Source: Isoetes taiwanensis (taxonomy: Eukaryota; Streptophyta; Lycopodiopsida; Isoetales; Isoetaceae). Taken from it: 64,000 bases of DNA. The notes under the pieces are model-generated. The model had not been told where the DNA came from. It ran no database searches and saw only the letters and a list, made by a program, of their open reading frames with translations. The position numbers and the translations under genes are program-made. This document shows positions 12,537-23,618 of the stretch, piece after piece. The first letter of the stretch is position 1. The number at the start of each line of letters is the position of its first letter. Location: contig JAJEKV010000074.1 in the NCBI GenBank assembly GCA_021234155.1, positions 894,154 to 958,153 on the forward strand, written 5' to 3'.

Positions 12537-14834
12537 ATGATATTCTCACGAACTGAAAATAGTGTAGCAAGGGCTTTGACTACATTGAACAAACTCTGCA
12601 AGGAAGGGCAATTAGAGGAAGGGTTAGAAATTATAGAACAGCACCAGCTTCCCATATCAAGAGATATCGCATATCATCTTTTGCTAGAGTGCACACGGAA
12701 GAAATGTCTGCATTGTGGAATACGAGTACATGCCCTAATGGTTGTCAATGGGCTAGATCCAACTGCCGTTCTGGGGGACCATCTAATTCGGTTGTACGCC
12801 TCTTGTGGATGCTTGCCTGCAGCTGCATATACATTCAACAAGGTCCTGCAACCTGGGATGCATACCTGGAGTTCAATAATTTCTGCCCATGCTAATCAAG
12901 GTCAAGGTAAGCCTGCACTTGAGCTCTATGGCAGAATGCAAATCTTGAATTTAGAAAATGATGGATATGTTTTTCTTGCTGCACTTAAAGCATGCACAAG
13001 TAATGCTGCACTAATACATGGACGGCATGTCCATCAACAGATCATAGAAAATGGCATGCACTTGGATAGTTTGTTAGGGAATGTCATTGTGGATATGTAT
13101 GCTAAGTGTGGCTGTTTAGAGGAGTCACACAAGACCTTTGACAGTTTGCCAAATCGAGACGCAGTTTCTTGGGGTGCAGTAATTGCAGGATTTACCCAAC
13201 AGGGAGAAGGTTTAGAAGCATTAGATTGTTTCCAAAAGATGCAAGACGAAGGTATCATGCCTGATAATGTCACATTATCCAGCGTACTGAAAGCCTGTGG
13301 TACTGTATGTGCCATACAATCGGGTAGGCTGCTTCATGAGCTCATTTTAAATCAGGAAGTCCAATGGGATGTTGTTGGGCAAAATACCCTTATTGATATG
13401 TACGCTAAGTGTGGAAGTCTAGAAGAGTCATGCAGAGCTTTTGCCCTCTTGTCAAATAGAGATGTGATATCCTGGAATGCATTAATGTCAGGCTATATAA
13501 ACCATGACAAAGGCCCCCTTGCTCTAGATTATTATACACAGATGCGTGAAAATAATGTAAAACCAAATAAAGTCACATTTTTGACCATCCTAGGAGCATG
13601 TAGTATTTCATCGTCATTAGAGCATGGCAGGCTCATTCACAGCCTGCTCTTAGAGTATAAACTTCAGGGTGATGTTGTTATAGGAAGTAGCCTTATTGAT
13701 ATGTATGCAAAGTGTAATAGCTTAGACGAATCATGCAAAGTATTTGGCACTTTACAAAATTGTAATGTGGTTTCTTGGAATGCATTAATTGGAGGATATG
13801 TTCAGCATGATAAAGCTCTCATTGCACTGAATTATTTTGGAATGATGGAAACCAGTAGGGTGAAACCAGATAAAGTCACATTCTCCGTTATCTTGAAAGC
13901 ATGCGGTACTTTAGGGGCAATAGAACATGGCAGGTTTATTGGTAGCCAGATAGAAGTTCATGGGCTGCAGCAGGAAATTCTGGTGGGTAATTCCCTTATT
14001 GACATGTATGCTAAATGCGATAGAATGGAAGAATCATGCAAAGTATTTGACAAATTACTGAATAGAAATTTGGTCTCTTGGAATGTGTTGATTGCAGGAC
14101 TTACCCAGCAAGCTAAAGGCATGATTGCGTTATACTATTTTGAGAGGATGGAAGAAGAAAACATAAAACCAGATGATATTACATTTTCCTGCATTTTAAG
14201 AGCATGTGGCAATGTAGGAGCCCTAAAGAAGGGCCGTCTCATTCATGATCAGATTATGGAGCGTGGGCTCGACTCAGATATTATCATTGGAAGTACCCTT
14301 ATTGAAATGTATGCCAGGTGTGGCAGCTTGAAGGAATCATGCCTGGTGTTTGAAAATTTGACACGTCAGGATTTGCTATCCTGGAGTGCATTGCTAACAG
14401 CATATGCCTTGCATGGTGAAGGTATTCTTGCCATAAACTACTTTGGGAAGATGCAACCAGCAGGCATAATCCCAGATAAGATCACCTTTCTTTCTGTACT
14501 CACTGCATGCAGCCATGCTGGTCTAGTAGATAAAGGGCATTGGTATTTTGAGCATATGAGAGACTATCTTGTTGCACCAGATATAGATCACTGCATGTGT
14601 TTAGTTGACCTTTTGGGCCGTGCTGGGTGTTTAAATGAAGCGGAAGACCTACTTAAAACTTTTAGGAAACCCAGCATTTTGGGATGGAAGTCTCTGCTTC
14701 GTGCCTGCAAAATGCATAGCAAAATGGAGCTAGGGAGACGATGTTTTGATGAAATTATCTGTCTTGATACACAGGCTGCACCTGTTTATGTCCTGATGTC
14801 CAATATTTATGCTGAGGCCCAATTACTGAATTAA
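12537..14834 (+). CDS. PLS-class pentatricopeptide repeat protein
   Basis: An intact, intronless 765-residue ORF. PPR proteins bind single-stranded RNA in mitochondria or plastids and act in editing, splicing or stability. Six PLS triplets repeat at an exact 101-residue step, marked by YASCG or YAKC/YARC at residues 87, 188, 289, 390, 491 and about 592. The C-terminus enters the E1 motif (GWKSLLRACKMHSKMELGRR) and stops just after VYVLMSNIYAEA, so E2 and DYW deaminase domains are absent. An in-frame TAG lies two codons before the ATG, which fixes the start unless there is an upstream exon. No classic transit peptide stands out, though the N-terminus is Ser/Arg/Ala-containing and low in acidic residues for the first 20. 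The target RNA cannot be read from the sequence. A protein of this type would need a separate deaminase partner for editing. Confidence 0.93.
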   Translation: MIFSRTENSVARALTTLNKLCKEGQLEEGLEIIEQHQLPISRDIAYHLLLECTRKKCLHCGIRVHALMVVNGLDPTAVLGDHLIRLYASCGCLPAAAYTFNKVLQPGMHTWSSIISAHANQGQGKPALELYGRMQILNLENDGYVFLAALKACTSNAALIHGRHVHQQIIENGMHLDSLLGNVIVDMYAKCGCLEESHKTFDSLPNRDAVSWGAVIAGFTQQGEGLEALDCFQKMQDEGIMPDNVTLSSVLKACGTVCAIQSGRLLHELILNQEVQWDVVGQNTLIDMYAKCGSLEESCRAFALLSNRDVISWNALMSGYINHDKGPLALDYYTQMRENNVKPNKVTFLTILGACSISSSLEHGRLIHSLLLEYKLQGDVVIGSSLIDMYAKCNSLDESCKVFGTLQNCNVVSWNALIGGYVQHDKALIALNYFGMMETSRVKPDKVTFSVILKACGTLGAIEHGRFIGSQIEVHGLQQEILVGNSLIDMYAKCDRMEESCKVFDKLLNRNLVSWNVLIAGLTQQAKGMIALYYFERMEEENIKPDDITFSCILRACGNVGALKKGRLIHDQIMERGLDSDIIIGSTLIEMYARCGSLKESCLVFENLTRQDLLSWSALLTAYALHGEGILAINYFGKMQPAGIIPDKITFLSVLTACSHAGLVDKGHWYFEHMRDYLVAPDIDHCMCLVDLLGRAGCLNEAEDLLKTFRKPSILGWKSLLRACKMHSKMELGRRCFDEIICLDTQAAPVYVLMSNIYAEAQLLN

Positions 14835-16290
14835 TCTTTAGAAAGGGTGTTCTTCATAAACATTTTACAAGGAACGCCAAGTTCAATACAAATATTAATC
14901 TTGTGAAGGGACATAACTCCAGCCTTCAATGGCCTTCACCTCTAAGTACACCCCAAGTTTTTCAAGGGTATGGGGAGCTCCAATGTGATCCCGGAGGAGC
15001 GAGTGACACCACCCATATCGAAGAATATAACTTGTAAGTCTGGACAGTAGCTTCAGATGGCTTTTTTTTTTCTAAATGCTGCTGCCAATGAAGGCAATGA
15101 CCAAAACACACAGAATACTCTACACAAACAGTGACACTAACATGTTCTTTTATTTTTACTTCATTTCAGTTTTGCCATATAGCAGGCTATCATGCTGCAG
15201 TTTTCTGCAGTTAGGATATACCTATACGGGGTACATACGAGCAATTTCTTTGGTTGATAGTTCTTTACCGTGAAATTGGCATCTGTAAGATATAAATGGA
15301 ACTTACTTCTTATTCTCCATTAACCATCAGCCTTGTGCTTCCTCAACACAAGCCTCGTAGAGTTTACTGGGTGGCAAACCTTCAATGAATTCCACGACCG
15401 AGTTCGGAATTCCATGTTTGAGTTTGGTTGTAACAAAAAATGGGAGTCCAAATTTCTTATGAACAAAACTTTTACCTTAACACGTGCATCCTTTTTGGAG
15501 GGCAGATACCTTTCCAGCACTATGCACTAAATCCTTGTATTGGCAAGAAGCTATAGCCAGCCTGCCCTAGCCACACCCATGCATCTCTTCTTGGCCCTCT
15601 TTGTCTGTTCTCAAGATATTTCTTTGGGTTTGTTCTTACAAATGTTTCTTTCTTGAATGTTTAACCAAAAGCAGAACAGTTATGCAACATTGAAGATACA
15701 TTCTGACCCTGAAAACGCAGCTGAAGTATACATTATTGAAATCAATAAACATAGAACAAAAGGTCCCAAAAGCACCTGCATAGGGGTGACGACTGTTCAT
15801 TAATGACGTGGAAAGCCAACAGCCCATCCAAGCATCTCAGAGCCTTGATACAAGAAATCTCAGAGTAAGGAGGACCTACGAAGGCAAAAACTTGATTTGT
15901 CTATCCTTGCTGCTCTTGATTGTACCATTCTTTCTTCATCCGCACTCACATCCACGAAGTTTGCTGCTCCAAGGTACCATAGGCAGTATTATATCGCCTC
16001 AATACCGAAGTGCCGAAGGTAGTGCATTGCCAGTTTTGCTGCTGCTAAGAAGAAGAACCATTCTCCAAGGCAAGAATTGCATCTATTTTAATTTATTGCT
16101 GGTCTATAAGCCATCCATGTCAATTTTTCTATTCATATTATACAAGGCCAAGTTTACGCTATATCTTTTAGGATCCTGCATTTTTTAGGTAGTTGCACTG
16201 CACGGATGCACTTATTGCAGGCTAATAGTATGTGTTTGGCCTTTGAGATTCACTTCCTTTCTCAGGGGACTGCAGCTCTTGAGTAGGAAG
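14835..16290. other. no gene recognised
   Basis: The 3' flank of the PPR gene and spacer. No other frame after the stop continues the E2 or DYW region. Short open frames near 15.3, 15.7 and 15.9 kb have no recognisable domain. Confidence 0.5.
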
Positions 16291-16294
16291 CCAA

Positions 16295-16640
16295 GACATC
16301 GTTGGATTCCTCTCATCGAGAGTTTCCCAAAGTCTGGTATTTTGTGATTGTTGGAGCTTTCTAAGGACTGGTAATTTGCGATAGTTTTGTCATCGTCGGA
16401 GCCAATGGGATTGAAATAAGAATCTTTATAGAATCTTAAAGAACATATAGAATCTTTATAGAATCGTAGGTAATGTTGAAGAACTCCAGGGAAATCTTGG
16501 TAGAATCTTAGAGAATCTCGAGGAAATTTATGAGAATCTTTGGGAGCCTAGAGGACTTATAAGAGAATCTTGAAGAATCCTTATAGAATATTAGGGAATT
16601 TTCATAAAACCGTTAAGATCTAGGATAATTTTTATAGAAT
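16295..16640 (+). repeat. GAATCT minisatellite with leader, copy 1
   Basis: A leader at 16,295-16,407 (GGATTCCTCTC, then TTTCCCAAAG, then GGAGCCAATGGGATTGAA) is followed by about 230 bp of loosely repeated GAATCTT/TAGAATC units spaced 9-20 bp apart. The same leader and array occur at 41,009-41,905. Part of the leader is duplicated here: TTGTTGGAGC-like and TCGTCGGAGC-like stretches both occur. Confidence 0.75.
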
Positions 16641-16929
16641 ATCAAAGAATCAAGAAGAAGTTTATTGCCCAAAACTAATCCCAAATTTTTCTATGATTTA
16701 GCTAAACTCTACAAATTGCCCCTCTCATACTCTCTAGCTTTTAGCTAAACTAATCTGAAATTCAGATGGTGTGCACACAGTGTGATACTATTATCCAAAT
16801 GCAGCAACAAGATATAATATGCAATTCCAGTTTTTGGCGAACTCGCCGCCCAACAAAACAGAGGATTCCCCTTGAAAAAGCATTTTCCAAAATTTCCAAT
16901 CCATGCTACATATGCTTTAGCAAAATTTA

Positions 16930-17430
16930 AATTTTTTTTTTTTTTTTGGAGAAAAGGAAAAAATTTAATTTAAGATAGAGGATGCGCTGACCTTTGAATC
17001 TAGCTCAATACATATCCTCGTTATTAGACCAACGTTGTCTAAAATGGACTTTCTTAGTAAGAAACCAGATTGAGAGGGAGAGATTGAATTAGTCAAGACA
17101 TCACGAACTTTGTTTGCAAGGGCCTTCGCAAATATTTTATACACGGAAAACAATAATGTGATAGGGCGCCAGTCAGATATTATTTTTAGCTCCTTACACT
17201 TGGGGATAATAGAAATGCAGCCATGATTTAAAATCTTATCCAAGCTTCTGAACCTATGAAACTCACAGAAATCATTGTAAAGATTGCAGCCCAACCAATC
17301 CCAATATTCCTGAAAGAACTCCACTGGGATACCATCTAAACTAGGGAAATTGTCTTTCTTCAAAAGAGAAGCAGCTGAGTGCAAGTCACTGATGGTGATG
17401 TTTGATTCAAGGTATGCATACTGATACTAT
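16930..17430 (-). mobile_element. internally deleted LINE fragment (RT plus tail)
   Basis: Minus-strand reverse transcriptase sequence covering the fingers-palm region: SLDGIPVEFFQEYW, then SIIPKCKE, DWRPITLL, then SPSQSGFL. Close behind the RT frame (near 16,965) the sequence becomes TTAAATTAAATTTTTTCC, then TTTTCTCC, then poly(A) (the T-run at 16,931-16,946). The same kind of A/T-rich terminus with a CTC(A)n end closes the LINE at 46.6 kb. The element therefore seems to have lost the RT thumb, zf-RVT and most of its 3' half. Confidence 0.6.
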
Positions 17431-17459
17431 AGGGTTTATCTTTGAGAAGACTGCAGATT

Positions 17460-17612
17460 GCATAAAAATGGGATATTATCATAGAAAGTTTGCAAAAGAA
17501 TTTGTTTTGGTAGAATACTGCTAAGCTCTCTATGCCAGCACGTATAACTATTGTTAAGCATGTCTTAAGTAGTACTCACGTTTATATGGCCTCAGTCCTT
17601 CTGGCTTCTCAT
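17460..17612 (+). mobile_element. older LINE copy, left part (split by insertion)
   Basis: Plus-strand LINE ORF2 sequence with the conserved SLQKNLFW, KLSMPARITIVKHVL and STHVYMASVLLAS stretches, equal to the region of the 4.6-10.5 kb element near 6,100-6,240. A stop follows SLQKNLFW, so the copy is dead. The reading resumes after 19,285, on the far side of the younger insertion. Confidence 0.75.
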
Positions 17613-19285
17613 ATCAAGTGAAAGATTATTTTCCACAGGTATCCACCAACAAGGAGCACTCAACGGATGACATGCAACAAGATCGACACGAAATACGGTC
17701 CGTACTGTCTCCCAAGACTCCAGTAAGCCTTTCAAAAAAGGGAAGGCATTAGGAAAAGGGCATCGCTGATAAAAGAGACTCCAAGGAAGAAGAGGTTTTA
17801 ATGAAGCCTTCCCAAAAGGAATACAATGTGCAAGTGATTGCTTCACTAACCGCACTCCAGGTGAGTCAACTATATCCTTAAGGATCCTCCAAATGAACTT
17901 AGAAATCAGAATCTTACTCTGCAGATGGAAGTCTGTTATACCCAAACCACCTGCAAATTTTGGCTTAGTGCATTTGGACCATGCCACCTTGACCACAACA
18001 TGCTCCTCATTCCCACCCCAAATAAAATTACGGACAATGGTAACAATCACCTGAAATTTTGACTGAGAAGCCAGAAGGGCAGAGGCCATATAGATGTGGA
18101 AATTACTTAAAACATGCTTAGCAACTGTTATCTACGCTGATATAGATAACTTAGCAGTATTCCACCAAAACAAATGCTTTTGCAGCCCTTCTATGATAAT
18201 ATCCCAAGCATCGGAGGTAGAAATATGAATGCCCAAAAAAATACCAAGTTTAGTGGCCTTCCCATGAGGAAGCACCTTTCAAGGAAAATTAGCAACACAA
18301 GGAGGCACAACACCTTGCGCTTCAGTTCATCCATTAACCCAACGACGTTGGAGGTTAGCAGGAATCTTGATAGTTGCGGCATGGTATGATTCTGGCCAGT
18401 TAGCGACATGATAAATCGTTCAAACAAAATTCTTATTGTCCCGATGGGACAGACCTATTTGGCAAAAGGTTGCTAGTACTCTGCCATTGGTTGCTTCAGA
18501 GGCTATTGAAGGTTGCATGTGGATTTCCCACTAGAGTGTTCATGAGCATAGGCTTGTGAACTCTATGTATGGGCTGCTTGTCAATGGTGATATCCTTCCG
18601 CCATCCATTAAGTGGTCCCTTCCAATCCCACCTCCTAGTTGGAGACGTATGTGGACTTGGGCGTGGGATAAACTACTTCATCCTAAGGTGGCTGTGCTTT
18701 GGTGGCAGATTCTTCACAGATACCCTCGTGTGAATGTGCTTATCCATAGATTTGATCCTCGAGTGTCAGCATTCTGCCCACTGTGCAACTAAAGGGACGA
18801 GACTATTGAGCATTGTTTCTTTTTATGTGTTCATCTCCAGCCTATTTGGTCTTGGCTGCTTTCTCTTTTTCATGTGACATTGACAAGTCAGCAAGTGCTC
18901 CGGGCTATTTATCCGGATGCTTGGAATAAGTTGCAGAGCCAAGCATTTCATTTAGCATTAGAATGGTTGTTGTGGTCCATCTGGAAGTGCTGGAGATTGT
19001 GTGTCTTTCAGGGTTTGGATATTCCTCCTGCAGTTGTCCTCCAGGACGCACAAGCTAGAATTGCTAAAGCCTACCATTGCTCTTGGCTTGCTCCTGCCAA
19101 GCGACAGTTGATATTTGAGTTCCATTTGAGTGTGTTGTCTTATGCATTAGGCTGGTGGTTCTACTCAGTGGATCATGATTATCCTCTGAGATTTTATTCC
19201 CACCTGTGCATTTGTATCTAGCTTTTGGCTTGGGGTTTCAATAAAGTTTGCCGTCCCTCAAAAAAAAAATAAAAAAATCAAGTGA
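17613..19285 (+). mobile_element. twin-primed LINE insertion with inverted 5' end
   Basis: The right part (about 18,316-19,268) is sense LINE with the zf-RVT region, an AATAAA signal near 19,240 and poly(A). The left part (17,622 to about 18,315) is the immediately upstream LINE region in reverse orientation: ORF2 at 18,089-17,592 minus, with FIWGGNEEHVVVKVAW and LPWSLFYQRCPFP. The two parts meet with only about 13 bp of element missing. The whole is flanked by ATCAAGTGA at 17,613-17,621 and 19,277-19,285. An inverted 5' segment inside one target duplication is the signature of twin priming. The insertion lies inside an older LINE. Confidence 0.85.
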
Positions 19286-20285
19286 TAATTATCATTGTCC
19301 GCAATTTTAGCCGAGGTATGATAGACTTCCATTTGCAAAATAAGATATGATCTCTAAGTTCATTTAAAGGATTCTTAAGGATATGGTTGACTCACCTGGA
19401 TTGTGGTTACTGAAGCAGCCGTTTGCACATAGTGTTCGTTTTGAAAAAGATCACTAAAACTTCTTCTTCTTTGGTGTCTCTTTTACTAGCTATGCCATTT
19501 TCTAATGCCTCCAACGTTTTTGAAAGGTTTGTTGAAGTCTTGGGAGATAGTACGGGCCTTATTTCAAATCAATCCTGCTGCCTGTCATCAGTTGAGTGCT
19601 CCTTGTTGGTGGATACATGTGGAACATAATCTTCCACTTTGTGCCTCAGTTCATCCATTAATTCAGCGGCGTTGGAGGTTAGCAGAAACCTTCATAGTTG
19701 CGACATGCTATGATTCTGGACAATTAGTGATCTGGGAGGTCTTTCAAACCAGATTCTTGTTGTCTCGATGGGAGAAACCTATTTGGCAAAAGGTTACTAG
19801 TACTCTGCCACTTGTTGTTACTGAGCCTATTGACGGCTGCATGTGGATTTCTCGCCCAAGTGTTCACATGCATAGGGTCGTGAAATCTCTGTATAAGTTA
19901 CTCGTCAATGGTGATTTCCTCCCGCCATCTAGTAAATGGTCCCTTCAGCTGCTGCCTCTTAATTAGAAACATATGTGGACTTGGGCTTGGGATAAACTAC
20001 TTCATCCTAAGGCGATTGTGCTTTGGTGGCAGATTGTCATAGATGCCCTCGCATTAATGTGTGTGTCCACAGAATCGATCCCCAAGTGTCAGCATTATGC
20101 CCACTGTGTGCACGCAAAGGATTGAGACTATTGAACATTGTTTTTTTTTTGTGCGATCACCTCCAGCTTTCTCTTTTTCATGTGACATTGAGAAGTCAAA
20201 AAGTGCTCTTGGATATTTATCCTGATACTTGGAATAAGTTACGAAAACAAGCCTTTCATTTAGTGTCAGGATGGTTGCTGTTTTT
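19286..20285 (+). mobile_element. older LINE copy, right part (split by insertion)
   Basis: Continues the LINE at 17,460-17,612 beyond the younger insertion: IVRNF, then IDFHLQNKI, then from 19,505 a longer open frame to 19,966 including LSAPCWW and WEKPIWQKV. Stops and frameshifts occur throughout. The zf-RVT end is degraded near 20,080-20,200. Sequence identity to the family stops at about 20,285, where a short minus-strand piece begins. Confidence 0.75.
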
Positions 20286-20425
20286 ATTTTTTTATTTTTG
20301 GACAACAGAGTTTATATTGACAATCCATGCCAAAAGATAGATACAAATGCGCAGGCGGGATTAAAATCCCAAAGGATAATCATGATCCACTGAGTAGGAC
20401 CACCAGCCTATGCATAAGACAACAC
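20286..20425 (-). mobile_element. short LINE 3' end, minus strand
   Basis: Read on the minus strand, this is the 3' untranslated end of the same LINE family: GGTGGTCCTACTCAGTGGAT, then GCGCATTTGTATCT, ending in an A-rich tail (the T-rich run at 20,281-20,299). It matches 19,150-19,230. It is a very short 5'-truncated insertion placed at the broken end of the older plus-strand copy. Confidence 0.65.
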
Positions 20426-23096
20426 ATTCAAATAAATCTCAAAAAAAAGGGGGCGGGGAGGGGGAGGGGGGTAGGGAAAAAAAAAACAACAACAACAACC
20501 ATCAAACACACTCCCTTATATATAATTGCATCCTTTGGGAGCACAACCATTACCTCTTGCATTCATAATCCAGTCCACCTAAAGCCCCTTTTTGTTGCAG
20601 TGCACATTCATACGAGAGCAAGAGCCCAACTTTTTCCATTTCTGCAATTGTACTACATGTACCAAATAGGAACCATTAAGTATGTTTGTTCAAACCTTAT
20701 AGTATCTCATTAATGTCGCCATACAATATAGCCCAACTTGTAGGAGCATACCCCACAAATGAGGACTCGCTATCTAAGCCCAAAGCGAGCTACAACTTGT
20801 GAATAAGCACCCCTCATCTGAAGGCACCCCTCATATGAATATGCACCTAAACAAAAGGAAGTTTTAGGGAGAATTTAATTATAAATGCAAGGGGTAATGG
20901 TTATGTAGTGGAACTTTAGAAGCTTGAATAATATTCCAGCAATCAGACTAGTAGAGACATCATTAGGAGGTAATATATCCCAATATAACATATCTACCTC
21001 TAGTAAACCTATAATTACTGCAGAAGAGTGTTTCGTTCAAGCAAATCTGTGGCCAACTGTCACCACAACCCATTGCCTCTTTGAGATGACAAAAGATAAT
21101 AAAGATTCCACAATCTAGTATTGTTTGTCCATCTTTTTATATTTTATGCCATTGTCCATATTTCTTAATATTTCAAGCCACTTTGTGCATGATGCTAGTT
21201 GGACTTAGTAACATCGCCATCATTGTACACTTTCGTGCTAATAGTACATTCTTTTTTACTTTTAAGCTTGATGTTGAAAGAACTTTAACTCAATATTCAT
21301 GTTAATCTTGGTGAGGACAAAGGGAAGCTTGATCGTAGTTTTGATACATTCCCAAAGGACAAGAAGGTTCACCACGATTTTAATGCATGATATTAATCTA
21401 CAAATTAATGAGCTTATGCTCATACATTAAGATTAAGATAATCATCCTATTTATTCTATTTGTAGTCAATCATTATTTTGAATCTAGATATATGTGAAGC
21501 TCACTCCAATTGACCAAGAAAAGTATAAAGATCATAGAGTCCATATTTCAAGGCAATATTGATGTCAACCAATGGATTGAAATGAATGTTCGAATGCGAC
21601 GACGTGTATGAAATAGGTTGAAAAACAAACAAAAAATTCAATACATGAGATGAAATTGATGTTTTATTGCATGTCAAACGCGTTAATTATTCATGAAATT
21701 TTGATTGAAATAAAAGAAAAAGAAGATAGGTGGAGAAAACATGGAAGTCAAGGATGAAGTGATAATACGGGATGATCCTATTTGTAGTTATGGCTAGTTA
21801 CTAGTGGCCATTTTTTCGTCATCATTTCCACACAGAAACTATCCAAATTTAGGTGTTTATTTCTCTTTGCCTTTTGTTTTTTGTGCCAAACCATATTTCA
21901 ACTAGATTTTTCTATGAGGTTCGATAACCTTTTTTATCCAAAAAAAAGTGGGGAAGTGTGGGCTTTTTTTCTTTTCTCCCTTTTTTTTTGTACCATTATA
22001 ATACAGATGTTTTATAAATTTCTTAGTGCTATTCTAAATTGAGATTGATTATTTAGGGCAGGACTTCTTAAAGAGCCCAAGAACTTCAATGTCATTCCAA
22101 TCAAGATTGAATTAGACTTAGTTAGTTGCTCATTCGATTATGTGGATTTGAATTCTCTTGAGGGTATGCAATATGGGGCATTAATATGGTATATGCATTT
22201 CACAGACTGGCATTACTATTCTAGCATTGAAGCAATAAAACAAGCCACATAAAAGCATAGGGGCAACAACAACCCTAAGCCAAATAGAAGCCAAATATAA
22301 GCGGGGTGCTGGTACTAATAGAAACCAAAAAAAGCCTTCAGAAAAGGCTACAATATACCAGCGTGATGTGCTAATAGCGCCCGTTTGGGAGCTCGCCCAT
22401 GCTACATCAGTCCAGGGGCCTTAGGGCACAAGGGACAATAATTCTATTCTATTCTATTGTAATCAAAAAATGAGTTGCCATCGCCATTTGTAGATGCTCA
22501 TAAGGTTGAATGGACCTAGAGGTTTTACATGCATTATTATTTTCATTCTTTCTTTGTTTCTTCTTCCATTTGGTGATCAAAGAGCATCACTATGTTGTTG
22601 TTTCAACTACTATTCTGAATTTCTTATTTAACTTTGCAATGAGTGTGCAGGAAACATAGAGTATATGACAGAATCCTGCAATGTGCTTTGGGTAATCTGC
22701 TACCGTTGCTTGAGGACCATGATAATATATATTTATTTCCTTGTATACATGTAAGATTGAATTTTTCTGCTGCTTCTAATGGCTTGAACAAGTCCAAGTT
22801 CCAATGAATCACAATTTTTTCAATAAAACAAAAGAAGTAATTCTGAGAAACCTGTGAACGATGAAAAATAAAATTCTTTCACCTAGGAAATAAAAGTAGA
22901 ATATACCATCGAATATTCTTCAAGATCTACGAATTCTAAGTCTTATAACTGAATTTTTCCAGGTGTGTTGCAGGGTGCCAAATGTTCATAATTGCCAAAG
23001 AGACATGAATAATAATAGCTAGCAATTGATACCGAAGACTGGGAGTAGGAGCACCGTTGTATCTGTAAAAATCACTTCATCCATGACCTTCTGGAA
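20426..23096. other. no gene recognised
   Basis: A poly-purine stretch at 20,446-20,490 is followed by AT-rich spacer. Open frames near 20.9 and 22.7 kb have no domain. A retroposon-like 3' end with a (TTCTA)n tail is listed separately at 22.35 kb. Confidence 0.5.
22350..22459 (+). repeat. retroposon-like 3' end with (TTCTA)n tail
   Basis: The stretch ends GGGACAATAATTCTATTCT and continues as a TTCTA array at 22,441-22,459. The GGACAATAA junction is shared with the copy at 62.4 kb, which lies on the minus strand. The 5' limit of the element is not visible. Confidence 0.5.
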
Positions 23097-23618
23097 TTAC
23101 TCGCAGTCCGTGTCTGTTAACAAAAGGCGCACAACTTCTTGCAGCTTCACAAGGCTGGCCAGATCGTCCCGAATAAATTTAAGGTTAATTGCGTGTCTTT
23201 CTATCTCAAGATCCACCAGAGTGAGTGCGTCACGCGATGAAGATGGACCGACACATTCTTCTATGGTCAGTCTGGTGATGTCTCCCGCCGTTGAACACTC
23301 CTTGGAGACAATGGTTGGCGCTTCATATTGGATGACCACATTATCCACTATATATGGTATGGTGCATTGGCCTCGAGATTCTAAATGACTGCCAATCTTC
23401 TTTTCTTCTGGGCAGTTTCCTGCATTTGTGCTTGTCTCTCCATCTATAGCGCCAATTTCCAATTGCCCAAGTTTCTTCGAATGATCCAAGCAATACCTCC
23501 CCAATATTGCTTTAGCTAGCATGATTTGAATAAAATCCAAATAATATTTGAAGCTTGGAATAAAAATGTGATTCAAGTAAGGAAGCAATAGCACCCTAAT
23601 ATTACCTCTAAAACTCAA
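23097..23618 (-). CDS. unidentified ORF or exon, 173 residues
   Basis: A single minus-strand open frame with no domain I recognise. The C-terminal 90 residues (about 23,370-23,097) have even amino-acid use with charged, helix-like stretches such as LVDLEIERHAINLKFIRDDL, which reads more like coding sequence than the AT-rich surroundings. The first 45 codons look non-coding. A possible splice acceptor ends at about 23,521 (TCATGCTAG), so an internal or terminal exon is possible. No matching upstream exon was found. It could equally be a gene relic. Confidence 0.3.
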   Translation of the reverse strand: MSFRGNIRVLLLPYLNHIFIPSFKYYLDFIQIMLAKAILGRYCLDHSKKLGQLEIGAIDGETSTNAGNCPEEKKIGSHLESRGQCTIPYIVDNVVIQYEAPTIVSKECSTAGDITRLTIEECVGPSSSRDALTLVDLEIERHAINLKFIRDDLASLVKLQEVVRLLLTDTDCE

